DNA of 64,000 nucleotides from contig JAQVDP010000008.1 of assembly GCA_028698335.1 (NCBI GenBank), positions 124,001-188,000 of the forward strand, given 5' to 3'. The notes beneath the pieces were generated by a model that was not told where the DNA came from, ran no database searches, and saw nothing but the letters and a program-made list of their open reading frames with translations. Positions 63,145 to 64,000 of the stretch are shown piece by piece (the first letter of the stretch is position 1; the number at the start of each line of letters is the position of its first letter). A program made the translations under genes and the position numbers. The stretch is from Nevskiales bacterium (GTDB lineage Bacteria > Pseudomonadota > Gammaproteobacteria > Nevskiales > Nevskiaceae).

Positions 63145-64000
63145 TTACTGGATCCGGACCGGCATCCGCCGCGGGCCCCAGGTGCCGGCGGGGCCGTCGA
63201 ACACGCCGGGGATACGGTGGCCGCAGTGCGTGCAGCTGCCGTCGTCGGTGAGGCCGTATTCGCCGATGCTGTAGGCGTCGCGCTCGATCACCCGCGCCTG
63301 GCAGTGCGGGCAATAGGTGCTGCCGCCTTCGCGGTCGTGCACGTTGCCGGTGTAGACGTAGTTGAGCCCGTGATCAAGCGCAATCTTGCGGGCACGGGCA
63401 AGCGTCGATCCCGGAGTCGGCGCCGCATCGCGCATCTTGTAGTCGGGATGGAAGGCGGTGAAGTACAGCGGCACGTCGGGCCCGAGCTGGTCGGCGATCC
63501 AGCGGCACTGGCTTTCAAGCTCGGCGTCGCTGTCGTTCTGCCCCGGGATCAGCAGGGTGGTGATCTCGAGCCAGACGTCGGTGTCGTGCCGGAGGTACAG
63601 CAGGGTGTCGAGCACGGCGCCGAGTTCGGCACCGCAGACGTGCTTGTAGAAACGTTCGTTGAAGGCCTTGAGGTCGACGTTCGCGGCGTCCATGTGCGCG
63701 TAGAACTCGCGACGCGCGTCCGGGCTGACGTAACCGGCGGTGACGGCGACCGGACGGATGCCGAGCTCGCGCGCGGCGTCGGCGCAGTCCACCGCGTACT
63801 CGAGAAAGATCACCGGATCGTTGTAGGTGAAGGCGATGCTGCGGCAGCCAAGCCGCTGGGCGGTCTGCGCGAGTTGCTCGGGCGCGGCATGGCCGGACAG
63901 CAGATCGGTCTCGCGCGCCTTGGAGATGTCCCAGTTCTGGCAGAACTTGCAGGCGAGATTGCAGCCGGCGGTGCCGAAGGACAGCACGCTGGATCCGGGG
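63145..64000 (-). CDS. amrS: AmmeMemoRadiSam system radical SAM enzyme, C-terminal part (cut by window edge)
   Basis: The frame is open through the right edge: the sequence reads PGSSVLSFGTAGC and continues beyond 64000, so the N terminus is missing. It has the radical SAM CNLACKFCQNW cluster, a YNDPVIFLEYA block, FKTDYKM-like FHPDYKMRDAAPTPG and a C-terminal zinc-ribbon-like CTHCGHRIPG. The family works with MEMO1- and AMMECR1-domain proteins in an uncharacterised radical reaction; neither partner is in the window. Confidence 0.82.
   Translation of the reverse strand, partial: PGSSVLSFGTAGCNLACKFCQNWDISKARETDLLSGHAAPEQLAQTAQRLGCRSIAFTYNDPVIFLEYAVDCADAARELGIRPVAVTAGYVSPDARREFYAHMDAANVDLKAFNERFYKHVCGAELGAVLDTLLYLRHDTDVWLEITTLLIPGQNDSDAELESQCRWIADQLGPDVPLYFTAFHPDYKMRDAAPTPGSTLARARKIALDHGLNYVYTGNVHDREGGSTYCPHCQARVIERDAYSIGEYGLTDDGSCTHCGHRIPGVFDGPAGTWGPRRMPVRIQ

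Overview
This is a high-GC (roughly two-thirds G+C), densely coded stretch of bacterial chromosome. The fused pyruvate carboxylase, homodimeric AceE with separate AceF, the DUF1329/DUF1302/RND cluster, AraC- and MalT/LuxR-type regulators and TonB-dependent envelope energetics suggest an environmental, catabolically versatile gammaproteobacterium (possibly Nevskiales- or Immundisolibacter-like; this placement is inference). I saw no rRNA, tRNA, CRISPR array or intact mobile element.

The left part (1-31.6 kb) is dominated by ketone and fatty-acid chemistry. It holds a partial acetoacetate-decarboxylase-like gene, a type II hydroxyacyl-CoA dehydrogenase-like SDR, two acyl-CoA synthetases, and a Baeyer-Villiger-type monooxygenase divergent from an AraC regulator. 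Next come two tandem triheme RoxA-like lipoproteins apparently co-transcribed with a TlpA-DUF4266-DUF3570 module, and a complete five-gene ATP-dependent ketone-carboxylase operon in the order of acetophenone carboxylase apcABCDE, followed by an acetoacetyl-CoA-synthetase-like ligase. A 957-residue MalT/LuxR regulator, an MDR oxidoreductase, an SDR and an SCP2-type thiolase follow. In outline, a ketone could be carboxylated to a 3-oxoacid, activated with CoA and thiolysed; alternatively it could be oxygenated to an ester. Three transcription units around the LuxR gene share a C-rich upstream box that may be its binding site.

From 31.6 to 40.1 kb, one minus-strand operon encodes an MMPL/RND exporter, two Tat-signal DUF1329 proteins, a BNR/YCF48 protein and a DUF1302 outer-membrane barrel. 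This set recurs next to catabolic clusters for hydrophobic substrates. The segment from 40.7 to 55.1 kb is mostly central metabolism: pyruvate carboxylase, two small DUF6455 proteins, a TonB-like protein, a Wolinella-type dihaem quinol:fumarate reductase (frdCAB), a hotdog thioesterase, and aceF/aceE of pyruvate dehydrogenase with a terminator between them.

From 55.2 kb to the end lie single genes: two LysR regulators, two EamA transporters, an AT-richer island with a HEPN-domain protein, a DUF2267 protein, a LOG-family gene broken by an in-frame TAA, and a radical SAM gene cut by the right edge. The strongest candidates for undescribed biology are the RoxA-like/DUF3570/DUF4266/TlpA locus with its 72-bp repeats, the five-subunit ketone carboxylase of unknown substrate with its putative LuxR boxes, and a fumarate reductase that lacks the Glu C180 of the Wolinella E-pathway.
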